DNA from: Macquaria australasica
Taxonomy: Eukaryota; Chordata; Actinopteri; Centrarchiformes; Percichthyidae
Assembly: GCA_005408345.1 (NCBI GenBank)
Contig: SEMN01000944.1
Location: 62,001-126,000, forward strand
Direction: 5' to 3'
Length of the DNA stretch: 64,000 bases
This document shows positions 32,755-45,989 of this stretch, one piece after another. The notes below the pieces were generated by a model. The model saw only the letters and a program-made list of their open reading frames with translations. It was not told the origin of the DNA and ran no database searches. The position numbers and the translations under genes are program-made. Position 1 is the stretch's first letter. Every line of letters begins with the position of its first letter.

Positions 32755-32855
32755 ATCTGTAAAGTACTGCTGCCAGGTAAATATGTTGGAGTGGAAGTAC
32801 AAAGTAGCATAAAATGGAAATACTCGCATAAAGTACAAGTACCTCAAAATCAAAA
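32755..32855 (-). repeat. Dispersed AGTACTTTTACTT-type repeat, copy 5
   Basis: Partial copy with GTAAAGTACTGCTGCCAGGTAAAT and CATAAAGTACAAGTACCTCAAAAT-like text. Confidence 0.5.
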
Positions 32856-32879
32856 AAAGTTATTGTCAGAAGCGATCAG

Positions 32880-33220
32880 CCCTCGGGCCTCGCTGTTTTA
32901 TTCTGAAAAGCCTGGCCGGAAGTGTTTGTGTCATTGCCGCGTGCGGTGTTGACGCTGGCGGTCAGTCGGCTCAGTCCGGTCTGGCTCGGGTTGGATCCGC
33001 TTCGTGTCTTCGCTGCGGCGGAGAAATAAGATGCGGAGCAGCGGCGGAACAGGAGCCCGTGACCCGGATCAGTCCAGAACCAGAGCCAGGCTAGCTGAAC
33101 CCTCCGGCCCGGCACGGCTCGGCTCGCAGACAGCATGACCGCAGCGGCAGCGGAGGAGACGGTGACAGAGAAAGGCTCCAGCCGCTGAGAGAGGCAGCTA
33201 GCCGGGCAGCTAACGGCGCG
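32880..33220 (+). promoter_or_regulatory. mapkbp1: GC-rich promoter and 5' UTR of MAPKBP1
   Basis: CpG-dense, TATA-less, ending at the start codon. GCCGGAAGT at 32915-32923 is an ETS-type motif often close to the start of transcription. An ATG at 33135 opens a short upstream frame (stop within about 20 codons). The exact start of transcription cannot be read. Confidence 0.55.
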
Positions 33221-33340
33221 ATGACCGCGGAGGGAAGCGGCACGATCCGCAGCCGCATCAAGAACCTGCTGCGGTCCCCGTCCATCAAACTGAGGAGGAG
33301 GAGCGGAACCGCGCGGCACAAAGAGGACCTCAGCGACAAG
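33221..33340 (+). CDS. mapkbp1: MAPKBP1 exon 1: start codon
   Basis: 40 codons: MTAEGSGTIRSRIKNLLRSP then SIKLRRRSG and KEDLSDK. Human begins with a near-identical SRIKNLLRSPSIKLRR. The donor GTACAC lacks the usual G at +5, and the intron begins directly with a long (AC)n tract. Confidence 0.93.
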
Positions 33341-34191
33341 GTACACACACACACACACACACACACACTCTCACACACACACTCACACACACTCTCACAC
33401 ACACACACACACACACACTCTCACACACACACTCACACACACTCTCACACACACACACACTTCTTATTCTCCCCTTACACATTATTTCTGAAAGAACTCT
33501 CTCCCTCATTCTTTGCCCTTCTCTTTATTCTTCTTTTTTGTTGATAAAGATCTTTATTCTCTCTCTTTATTCTTTATCGACTTATTTTTGATCTCTCTGA
33601 TTTTGATCTTCACACACACACACACACAGAGGCGGAGGGTCAGGCTGATAATGAGACGGTCTCTACCAGCTGGTGTGAAATAAACTCGTTAAATCACTGA
33701 GATTCATCATGAAATGGCTGTTTTATATGAAGCTCATCAGACTCGGTGATGCTCTGTGTGTGTATTTAAATTATTCTCAGAATATCCGCGTGAAAGATGT
33801 GAAATATATTAGATGTTGGCTGCAGTAATGTAGGACACAGACACGTGGTTTTTTGCTTTACAAAAATATCTTTGTTTCCAAAAATCCATTCACTTTTAAA
33901 TGACAGCCGTTGCTTTTAAAAATGTCTTAATTTACAAATAAAGTCCTAACTTTCCAAAAGTGTCCTCACGTTGTTAAAATGTCCTAATTTTTTATTGGTC
34001 CTCACAAAGATAGAAGCTGAAGAGCACACACACCTCCTGTGATCTGACTGCAGGAACTAATACTGTCTCATTGATCTTCAATCTGAGTTTGTTGTAAATA
34101 AATCAATAGATTAATCATATTTGTCAGATCTTCTGTCCAACCAGTGTCCTGCAGGTTTACTGCACACTGTGAGGACAGTGAGATGGAGATT

Positions 34192-34227
<36 letters not shown>

Positions 34228-37200
34228 CATGCAGCAGACCTCTGCAGTGTTTCAGTTTGTTCGTCTCAGCTGGAATCAATAAAGTTTCAATCATCAGATC
34301 TCAGTTCAGTTTCTATCAGTTTGATGCATCAGAGGAATCAACACCAAACGCAGCTGCAGCCTGTTAATCTTCATCTTAGACTCAGTTTGGACTTTAAACT
34401 GTCCCACACCCAGTCCTGGACTGTCCTGGACTGGGTGTTCTGGGCCCTGACTGCAGTCCTGAAGGTTCAGTGAAACAGGATACAAAGCCAGTGAGTTTCC
34501 TGTCGGTCAGGTTGTTCCTGTCTGTTTGTCCCTTCAGGGCTTCTGTCCGTCTGTCAGCAGCTTCGTTCCTTCAGTCAGTAAAACTCCCAGAATGCTTTGT
34601 GTTGTGTTTGAGCTGCACGTCTGAAGAAAGACTGTGTGTGTGTGTGTGTGTGTGTTTTTCTTGTATCTTTACGAGGACCAGCTTGTGGACCTGGCACTGA
34701 GGACATTTTGTCTGCAGTAGTTCTCAACCTGAGGGTCAGGAGCCCCAAAAGGGTCACGAGATGTTTAACAAGAGAAGAAGAAAACCACGACTCCTTGTGG
34801 CATTCAGGGTCCTTGTAAAACACATTTCAATAAGATGCAGCAAAGATATTTAAAAAGGTGAAAGATGTGATGTTTATTTTGCTTGTTTTATGAGTACCTT
34901 GATGAAACACGCGTCTCACAATAAAGTTGTTGTTTGCTTTGAGGAGCTCCACTCAGACCGTTTCTCTTCTCGATGCACGATGAAGAAGCTGCAGTCGAGC
35001 CAGAAATCTCCCCTCTGCTTCTGGATTATTACAGGAGCTTTTTAAAACTCTTTTTTCTTGGTAAACTCTAAAAACAACCAATCAGAGACAGTAATATAAT
35101 AATAATATAACACTGCTCACAGTCTGAAGACAGATACGACCTGTGTTTGAAACATGGACCACCAGACTCCTTCAGGATATCAACACATTTAAGAACAAAT
35201 ATCCAAACGTACAGCTTGTCTTCGTCCTGTCAGAGGAGCCAGAGCTAAATGTTTCCTTTGATGCCGAACATTGGAAGAAAGTTTGCAGTAATACGTCTAC
35301 AGTTAATTAACACCAAACTTCAACTGAGTACTTTACACTCAACATGAACTCTTTCTATGGATCAGTTCTCTTCACATAATATGTGAATGAGACCCGACAA
35401 CAAGAAAGAGCTACAGCTGTAAAAACATTTCTGTTCCAGTAGACAAGAAGACCGGGACCCGGTCACTTCTATTCATCATTCAGACCCCCCCCCCCCATCG
35501 CTCTGCATGCCTGAGGACAAACACAAACTGTGTGTGTGTGTGTGCAGTAATGATCTCCTCTGGGGAAACTCTTCAGTCTGAATCTCTGACCTCAAACATC
35601 TGAGACTAAACACAACAACTGTGTTCTAACTATAGTATCTGCTGTAGTATCTGCAGTAACTGTAGTAACTGCAGTATCTGCAGTAACTGCAGTATCTGCA
35701 GTAGTATCTGCAGTATCTGAAGTAGTATCTGCAGTAGTATCTGTAGTATCTGCAGTAACTGTAGTATCTGCAGTAGTATCTGCAGTATCTGCAGTAGTAA
35801 CTGTAGTATCTGCAGCAGTATCTGCAGTAACTGTAGTATCTGCAGCAGTATCTGCAGTAGTATCTGCAGTAACTAGTATCTGCAGCAGTATCTGCAGTAA
35901 CTAGTATCTGCAGTAGTATCTGCAGTAGTATCTGCAGCAGTATCTGCAGTAACTGCAGTATCTGCAGCAGTATCTGCAGTAGTATCTGCAGCAGTATCTG
36001 CAGTAACTGCAGTATGCAGCAGTATCTGCAGCAGTATCTGCAGTAACTGTAGTATCTGCAGCAGTATCTGCAGCAGTATCTGCAGTAGTATCTGCAGTAA
36101 CTGTAGTATCTGCAGCAGTATCTGCAGTAGTATCTGCAGTAGTATCTGCAGTAACTGTAGTATCTGCAGCAGTATCTGCAGTGCAGCAGTATCTGCAGTA
36201 GTATCTGCAGTAACTGTAGTATCTGCAGTAGTATCTGCAGCAGTATCTGCAGCAGTATCTGCAGTAGTATCTGCAGTAACTAGTATCTGCAGCAGTATCT
36301 GCAGTAGTATCTGCAGTAACTGTAGTATCTGCAGTAGTATCTGCAGTAGTATCTGCAGCAGTATCTGCAGTAGTATCTGCAGTAACTGTAGTATCTGCAG
36401 TAGTATCTGCAGCAGTATCTGCAGTAGTATCTGCAGTAAGTAGTATCTGCAGCAGTATCTGCAGTAGTATCTGCAGCAGTATCTGCAGTAACTGTAGTAT
36501 CTGCAGCAGTATCTGCAGTAGTATCTGCAGCAGTATCTGCAGTAGTATCTGCAGTAAGTAGTATCTGCAGTAGTATCTGCAGCAGTATCTGCAGCAGTAT
36601 CTGCAGTAGTATCTGCAGTAACTAGTATCTGCAGCAGTATCTGCAGTAGTATCTGCAGTAGTATCTGCAGTAGTATCTGCAGTAGTATCTGCAGCAGTAT
36701 CTGCAGTAGTATCTGCAGTAACTGTAGTATCTGCAGTAGTATCTGCAGCAGTATCTGCAGTAGTATCTGCAGTAACTGTAGTATCTGCAGCAGTATCTGC
36801 AGTAGTATCTGCAGCAGTATCTGCAGTAGTATCTGCAGCAGTATCTGCAGTATAGTTAGAACAGGATCAGCTGGTCTGTGCTGCTGCTTCCTGTCCTCAG
36901 GATTCACATGTTAGCACTAAAGCTAACAGCACTGTGACTTAATACACACACGTGAAATTAAAATACATTTTTGATCAGGCGCCTGATGGAGGGGGGGTGT
37001 AGGATGCTAATCAGACTGTTCGTCAAACCCCTCCCCCTGAAGAGTTACTGTCCAATCACAGCTCAGCAACAGTTACCATAGTGACAGCAGGCGTACACCA
37101 AAAACACAAGAGTGAGGATTTTACTTTACTGTTTTATTTTTCACGCTAACGTTACTTGTGTTTTTAACGTGTCTCGACCTGTAGAGCTACCTGTGTAGCT

Positions 37201-40200
37201 TGCGTTAGCACTGCTGTCAGCTGTCAGGTAGAGAACAGAAGGTTTTGGAAGGATGACTGGAATGTGTATAATGTATCCGGACAGCGTGGCGCTGCGTGTG
37301 TTTTACATGGAAAGACACTGGGTGTGTTTACATTATCAGCTGGTTATTGTAGAAGCTAACAGGAAGTGTTAGCAGGATTTGAAGTGAAGTTGCTCTTCGA
37401 GGCTCAGCTGCCTGCAGGAAGTTTCCTGAAGGTCTGTGAGTCGGCAGGTTGGGTCAGATATTTCATACAGTCACAGTTTGTGTCTGTAGATGGTGAAGAG
37501 AGGACCGGAGGTTCAGTCTAACAGCTCGTACTGACTCATCTCTGCTAAATAAAGTCAGCTGATGATTCATCTTAACGTGTTTTTATCAGTTTAACGTGAC
37601 AGAACGAGCAGACGAATGTGAGGAAACTTCATCCAGAGAAACAGAGCTGAGAGGGAAAACGAGTGAAAACATAAATAGAGTTTGGTGCAGAGGGAGGGAG
37701 AGTCATGTGAGAGGAGGACACACAGTACAGACTCTGCTGTTGTTAGCTTAGCATTGAGCTGCACATCACTCTCCCAAACCACAGTGAATACTGCTGATTA
37801 CATGCTAACAGCCGTGAGGTTCACAGCCTGCAGATCTGAGGGGAGAAAACGTTGGTTGGTTCTGCTGTGAACATGTAGACTGGAGTTAGACAGAAAGTGA
37901 GACGGGCTGAGTTGAGTCTGGTTTAAAGTGAGTCAGGCTGAGACAGAGAGAGAGACACTGATGGACTAAACAACGATCTGATTGGACAGGAGACTTGTTA
38001 TGGACAAGTCCAGACACTTCAGGACACTTTTTAGCAGCATGGAGCATGAAGTAAGTGTGTGTGCTGTGAAATCAGGTCGACTTAAAGTCCTTGTAAAGGG
38101 AATTCAGAGATTTGTTTCTAAACACATTATACATTGTTAGGAAATGAACTCTGAAAACGTGAAAAGACTGAACTATATATCACGGAACTGTGGAATTAGT
38201 CCGTTAAACTGTTTTTCACCATTTTCTCGATGACACACTGGAGCCATACTGAGCATGGTGTTAAAAACACCTCACACATATATGGTTTCATTCTTAAAAA
38301 AACGTTCAGTAATTTCCTAAAACAAGAGGTTTAGGTGGTTCCAGCGGTTCCTGGAGAGGTAACAGGGTTCTTGACTAGTGGTTTCTTGAAGTGGTTCCAT
38401 GTTAAGAGACTCCATGAGTATTTAAGAGATATCTTTGGGTGTTTTAGTGGGTTTTTGAGGGAGTTCAAGGGTATTTTATTGAGCCAGAAAAATAACATCT
38501 TTTCTTGAAGGGGTTCTCTCAAGAGCCTTTTACTCTAGTTGATGAAATTGAACCCCACTATGTTCAGGAGTCTGGATTTATTGACAGTAAAAATCTGCTT
38601 TACTCTCTGACTGTAACTAATAATTGGTGACCTTTGCCCTCTCTAGGTGACCTTGGAGAAGGTTCTGGGTATCACAGCTCCAGGGAACCGAGCGCTGGCC
38701 TGCGACCCCCGAACTGGACTGTTGGCGTATCCTGCCGGGTGAGAAACACACTCATTCATACCGTGATGGAAACCGTCAAGGGTTTCACCTCCCTGTTTCT
38801 GCAGCTGAGCAGTGAAAGTGTTGGGTGAAGTGTAAACATTAAAAATTGTTAGTTGCTTTTGAAAGGACTCGACTGTCAGTTGAAGTATAACCAGTGAAAG
38901 CAGTTGAAGTGTTAAGTGAAGTGTAAGCACAGGAGTTTAAATATCAGTTGAGATGTTCAAGCATTCAAAGCGTCAGCTGAGGTCTTAAACACCGAAAAGA
39001 GCTGAAATAAGCTGAGGTGTACTGAAGGAAAGGAAAAAGATTTATATATTAACTATAAACACTGAAATGAGCTGAAGTGCTAAAATGAGCTGAACTGTAT
39101 ACTAGATCATGAAATCATTGAAAGTACTGGAGTGTCAGATGAAGTGAAAAACTGAAAATTGAGTTAAAGTTGAAAGTTAAGGAGTTTCAGTGCTGAAATC
39201 CGATGGAGTTGAGGTGTAGTGTTGAAGTCTGTTAGCTGAGGGGAGTTCAATGTTAACAGGGAATTATTTTTAGTATAAACCTTGCAGTGTGTTGAAGTGT
39301 ACTGAAAGTGGTTGATGTGTTAGTAATGTATTGTGATGTTTACCACATCACAATATTTGTATCCACGTCACTCAGTCCTGCTGCACAGCTGATTCTGTAG
39401 TGTGTGTATATATATATGTGTGTGTATATACACTGTGTTATTGTACTGCATGTTTACCGTTGAGATGATCGTGTCTAGAAACTTCACACAGAAGATTAAA
39501 CTCACAGGAAAGTAAGAATCAGCAGACTGTCACTCAGTGGTTCTCAGGACTGTAAAGGCTAATGATGTGATCAGATTATCAGATTAAACACATCATGTGT
39601 TTAAAGAGGCAACACACACACATACATACAGCGGTCCATTAGGAGCCATGGTACTGATATTTACCACGAGGCACCGGTCTGCTGGCGGTCTGGAGGATTT
39701 ACCCTTCAGCAAGGCACTGAACCCACAACTACCCAGAGGACTCCTGGAAAAGACTTAGTCCAGGGTTTTATGAGAGATCTTTTATGGGTTTCTTTGGGTC
39801 TTTGAAAGGGAACTCAAGGTTCTTGAGGGTTTTCAGTAGTTCTTGGGGGGTTATAAAGGAACATTGTAGTGGCTTCAGGGATTGTTGAGTCTGTGAGGGT
39901 GTTTCGGGGGGGTTAGACGAAGGTACTTGAAGCAACACCATGGGTTTTTAGGAGTTTTTATGAGACTTTTAGGGGGTTTCGAGGATTCTTGAGGGGTTCC
40001 AGGAGTTTTTTTGGGGGGGTCTCAGTGGTCTATAATAGGGGTTTTAGGAGGTCCATGGGTTCCTTAGGGGGTTTTACTGGATCCTGAAAAGTTTTAAGAG
40101 TTCTTGAGGTGTTCCCATTTGTTTTTCAAAAGGTGTGTCACATTGGTTTGAGGGGATTCCAGGAGTTCTTGAGGGGTCTCCAAAGTCCTTTAAAGGGTTC

Positions 40201-43200
40201 CAGGGATCGGTGAGGTTGTTTCAGGGGGACAGGGTCACCGTTCCAGGAGTCTTTAAGGAGGTTTTAAGAATTCTTGAGAGGGTTCCAGGAGTTCTTGGGT
40301 AGGTGTCTCAGTGGTGTATCAGAGTCCAGGGGGTTCTTTCCTGAGCAGGAGGTTTGAAGATGTTTCCTGTGTGTTTTAAAGGGGATCTGTTTTCAGGGTT
40401 CTTGGATCCACTAAAGGAGTCTTTTCCATTCATGACAGTGTGGACATGTTGCAGGGTGGAGCTCAGTCAACAGATAAACTCTGGTGTCTGTAGGTTGAGT
40501 GAATGTTTGTGGCTCTGGTAAAGGTTAGTGTGTGCGTTGTTTGTTAAGTTGTCCTGTTAAAGGTTAAGGTTACATAACAGAGTTTAACTTTGCTGTTGTG
40601 ACTCAGAGCTCAAACATTTAAAACACTTATAATACAATAGTATAAAGTTGTAAAGTTATAATTCTACATCTTATTTTAAGTCTCCATTGAACAACTCAGC
40701 AGTGAGTTTTCAGGTGAAATTGTCAGTAAAGGTAAATCATCAGAAACCAATAGAACCAGTCAGACAGCAGTGTTGTCAGGTTGAAACGGACACATGGAGC
40801 CTGAAAGAGCAGATGACAGGACTGAGTTCAGTCTGTGTTTGAATCGTAAACAGGCCGATGGGGGTTTGTTACAGTTTCTGAGAGACGTGTACAGGAAGTT
40901 TGTTGGATGACTTGATGACAAACCTTCGACCACAGTATAGATCAGTGACATCAGAGGTCAGGTAACAGACACTGTGCTGCTCATCCTGACAGACAGAGTT
41001 TGTTTAAATCTTTCTGGATGAGTTTGAACCCAGAGGAATGATGGGAATGTCCGAGGGCGAGCGGTGGAAGACGTCCAGCTTCCAGGTTTTAATTTCCTCC
41101 CAAACCACAGAGTCTCACAGAGCCGTCCGTCCAATCAGCTGTGGGCCTGGGAGGAGCGGGGCTGCTGATTGGACGGAGCTGTCAGTCAGTTTTTTTGTTC
41201 AAATCTAAAGGTTCAGATTCAGTTTACAGCTGAAGTGAAGCAAAGTGGGTCAGTGGAGCAACTGGAGGGGGGTTAATATATGTGGGGGGGGGGGATATTC
41301 ATGTTACACAATGAATGAAATGTGACGGCAGTGAGAGAGAGAGACACAGAGAGAGAGAGAGAGAGACAGACAGAGACAGACAGAGTGAGCGAGAGAGAGA
41401 CAGAGAGAGAGACAGAGAGAGACAGACAGAGAGAGAGAGAGAGAGAGAGCGAGCATAAAAACACGTGAAACTGAATTTAATGTCTGTATTTCACTGTTAT
41501 TAAATTAAAACGCTCTCAGGTTAAACCTTCATACAGATTTCATGCTAAAAGGTGATGATGAGACACTGATGACCTGCTTTAATCAAGTAATTAATTACTA
41601 TACTATAATTATTATTGTTTTCTCACGGCCTGGTATGAAGCGTTCTGCGGCCCGCTGCCAGCCCACTGCCCGGGGGTTGGAAACCTCTGGTGTGGTATAT
41701 ATCAGCCGTGGAAGAAGTATTCAAATAATTTACTTAAATAAATGGTAATAACTTATTTGCATAAATGTGTTTTGTCATATTATATATTATTATTATAAAT
41801 TATTGTAAAATACAAGAAAAGACAAGAAAGAAAGAGAGAGCGAGCACTGGTCTCCTGCAGCTCTCTCTCTCTCTGTGTTTTTCTTGCTGCATTGCAGATG
41901 TGGTTCAGGATGGGTTGGGTCGGTGGTCTCTGGTACAAACTGTACCTGAACACACGTTACACTGCTGCACTCTGTGTGTGTGTGTGTGTGTGGGGGGAAG
42001 ACGAGGGCACCTTCCTCTGTGATATGAACGCGTCCTTTAAAGGACCATTCAGTGTGTTTTACGAACCTTTCAGCAGTTTTCAGTCTGATTCCTTCCAGAC
42101 AGATGTTTACTGGCTGATGGAGGTAAACAGCTGGTGGAGCTGATTCTCCACTCGCTGCCTTTAAACCACCGAAAAAGTTACAGCCTCCTCATCGCTCCAC
42201 ACACGATGTTTTCAGCCCTTCACTTTGACTCACAGGCTTCATGTTCGGCAGCATTATTCATCAAGTCTGTTTCGCTTTCATCCACAAACAACTTTGACAC
42301 CCCAAACGTAAAAAAGGTTAAAGACGATCAGCAGGTTTGATTAATTAGTTTTACAGTAATTTAAAGATAAATTGATCATGAAAACAGTCACAGTGCAGCA
42401 GCTCATACAGCGATGATGATGATGGTGGATCTTTAAAGCTTCCTCATAGGGGGGGTTTTGTCTAAGATTAACAGCCGTGTGTGTGTGTGTGTGTGTGTGC
42501 GTGTTTGTACTACATCTATCCTTGTGAGGACCAGTTTGACATTTTGGGGACAGACCTTCAAAGGGCTGTTTGAGGGTTCAGACCTGGTTTTAAGGTTCAG
42601 GTTAGAATAGGGTTTAGGTTCAGTTTAGGTTAGGATTGGGTTGGGGTCTGGCATTTAGTTGTGATGGTTAAGGCGTCAGTATACTTCATCAGGACTGCTT
42701 GTCAACCCCCCCCCCCCACACACACACACACACACACACACCTACCTCACTGACTTCAGATAGATAGAAATACTGTGGATTTCCAACACAGTCAAACAAC
42801 AACTCGTAATAAATAGTTCTGATCGAGCATGGCCCGACTCTCGGGGTAAGGGGCTAGCTAGGGGCATTATGTCAGTGAGGGTCCTCACAAGTATAGCAGT
42901 GCAAATGTGTGTGTGTGTGTGTGTTGATGAGGAAGAATATAATTGGTTGCTGACTCACTTGGTTGCTCACAGTCAGCAAACACTTATCGGTTTGTTTGTT
43001 CATCTCCACACACACACTTCTGTCTGTCAGCCTGCTGACTCACACAGGGATTATACGTACGTGTGTGTGTGTGTCTGTGTGGGCGCTCAGCTGATTGTAC
43101 ATGTTGACCTGCATGAACACATCTAATCAGATCTGTGAGAGTTTAAAATGTGCAGAGTGATCAGAGCAGTCACACACAAAGAGCTGATTAAAGGAGCAGT

Positions 43201-45953
43201 TGGACATTTCAGCAGGTCAGTATATGGTCTTCTTCAGAGTGAGTTCAAAACTTTGTTTTTTCTTCTTTCCCCTCCCAGTTCTTGACATCACATCGCATCC
43301 AATCACATTACATTACATTTATTTAGCTAACGCTTTTATCCAGTGACTTACAATAAAAACACATTTTAACCATGTGGATACAACCCAAGAATTGGAAGAA
43401 CCATGCAAGTACATCAACTTCTGAACTGCTTCAAGTGCTACATTTAGAAACAATAACAGATTTGTTATTTATGAGGCAAGGTGCATCTGAACAGGTGAGT
43501 TTTCAGTCTGTGACAGAAGATGTGTAGAGTTTCTGCTGTCCTGATGTCGATGGGGAGCTCGTTCCACCATTGTGGAGCCAGGACGGCAAACGGTCGTGAT
43601 TTTGTGGAGCGGTAGCTGGGTGCCCCTTGTAGTGAGGGAGTAGCAAGCCAACAGCAGCAGAGGGTAGTGGACGGGCTGGGGTGTATGGTTTGACCATGTC
43701 CTGGATGTAGGATGGGCCTGAGCCGTTCGCAGCATGGTAGGCAAGTACCAGTGTCTTGAATCGGATTCAAGCAGCCACCGGTAGCCAGTGCAGGCTATAG
43801 AGGAGCAGTGGGTGAACTTGGGTAGGTAGGTCATCCAGTGTCACAACCAGGTTCACTGCAGTCCGAGCCGGGGACACCACAGAGTCCTCAATGGTAATGG
43901 AGACATCATGGATGGGAGATTCCTTTCCTGGAAAGAAGAGCTGCTCAGTCTTGTCGAGGTTGAGCTTCAGGTGGTGAGCAAACATCCACTGAGAGATGTC
44001 AACCAGACACGCAGAGATACATGCTGCCACCTGGGTTTCAGACGGAATTAGTTGAGTGTCATCTGCATAGCTGTGGTAATAAAAGCCATGCGAGTGAATA
44101 TCAGAGCCAGGTGATTGGTCTAATGAGAGAAGTGGAGGGGTCCCAGAACAGGACCCTGAGGGACCCCAGTAGTGAGGCTGCAAGGTTCAGACAGTTACCC
44201 TGTAAGTGTGGTCCTTGAGGCAGGATGTGAACAGGGAGAGTGCAGAGCCCGAGATTCAGTTCTTGGAGGGTGGAGAGGAGGATCTGGTGGTTCACTGTGT
44301 CCAGCAGGATGATGACAGAGGAGATGGAGGCTTCCTCTGTGACGGCAAGGAGGGCTGTCTCAGCTGAGCAGCCTGCCTTGAAACCAGACTGGTGGGGGTC
44401 GAGAAGGTTGTTATGGTGGAGATACGCAGAGAGTTGCGTGAAGACAGCAAGTGTTTTAGAAAGAAATGGAATAAGGGAGACAGGTTCGTAGTTCTTTACA
44501 TCAGAAGGGTTGAGAGTGGATTTCTTTAAAAGAAAGGGGTGGAAGTGTGATCCAGGTCTCCAGAGTATCCAGAGATGAACTCAGTTCAAAGTAGCCAGAA
44601 GTCAGAATGCTAACTGTATTTAAAGTAGCTAAATCTTGTGTACTTTTACTTGAGTAAGGTTTTGACTTTTACTTGTAATGGAGTATTTTACTACATTGGT
44701 ACTTTTACTTGAGGACACCTCTACCCCTGAGCTTGTCTTCTCAGGCAGAGCTCACCTGCAGACAAAAATAAAAGCCAAAGCAGGATCTGTATACAGAACT
44801 GTATTTATGTGTTAAAGGATGAGGGTGGAGATGTTTACAGTCATTCAGATGAAATCAGATCAGCAGCCCTCTGTCTCCCAGCAACAACCAATCAGCCGCA
44901 GCCGTAGTAACCCAGCGGTCACATGATCAGAGTCAGTTCAGAGTCTTCAGTCCTGCTGTCCCCCTTTCTCCTGATCTTCTTCTGTCTCTGTGTTCACCTG
45001 AGGCTGAAACTCAAACCTCTGTGCTCTGGCTGGTTCCTACCTGTTCAGAGAGAGTGATGATGTCACAGGTGAGCTGAGATCATCACCTGGATGAGTCGGA
45101 ACAAACAACAACCTGTTTCTCTTCTTTTTTCTTTTTGTCTGGTGACAGGTCAAAGGTCAGAGAGGGCTTTGATGTGACACCTGCGACACCTGGATTGTTC
45201 TCACTTCAAATGCACAAAACACACACACACTGAGAAACACAGACACAACCCTTGACAAATAAAGAAACAGAGACAGGCAGAAAAGAAATCCCCAAAATGA
45301 TGAAAAATAATTGTCAGGAGCAGAAAGAGGAACAGCAGTTCAAAGCTCTATATATTAGAAATAAATATGAGACGATATATAAAGACACATTAAAGTAGGA
45401 TATCAAGACTGAGGCAGACCAGGTCCAGAGTGGGTCTGAAACAGTCTAAGCTGTTTATGAAGGTTCAGGTCGGACAGACTGAGTCACCAAACAGAGACTC
45501 ATTAAACCTGCACACTGTTTATACAGCAGAGAGAGAGGGAGAGAGAGGGAGAGAGAGAGAGGGAGAGAGAGAGCTGTTGAACCGTGAAAAAGTTTTTCTT
45601 GTTTTGAAAGTGAAAGCTGAACTTCCAGGTTTTATTCCAGAAGTAAGAGAACTTGTTCAGAATCACTCTGTTCGTATCTGGAATCTATTTATTATTTACT
45701 GTCCTCTATTTTATTCGACTGTCTCTGTAAATTTGTGCTCAATATAGAGACGAGTTGTCTGCAGCTCTGTACTGACACACAGCGCTGCTTTGAGCTAAAT
45801 GCTAACATCAGTGTGTGTGTGTGTGTCTGCAGGTGTGTCGCTGTCCTGTTGAATCCTCGGAAGAACAAACAGCATTACATCTTCAACAGCTCCAGGTAAA
45901 ACTTGAGCCAATCAGCTCTCACTTCCTGTCAGCTTCCCAAAACTAACAGATTA

Positions 45954-45989
<36 letters not shown>

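Larger units (their letters stand above)
31340..32880. other. Intergenic region between MGA and MAPKBP1
   Basis: No coding exon was recognised. There is a (TA)n/(TG)n stretch at about 31886-31925, a compact GC-rich island at 32110-32240 with motif matches (listed separately) and a dispersed repeat at 32755-32850. Confidence 0.6.

Noticed and set aside
35873..36907. 344-codon open frame on the minus strand (LLQILLQILL-type)
   Set aside because: It is the translation of a 12-bp tandem repeat without a stop. There is no domain, and other frames of the array are similar.
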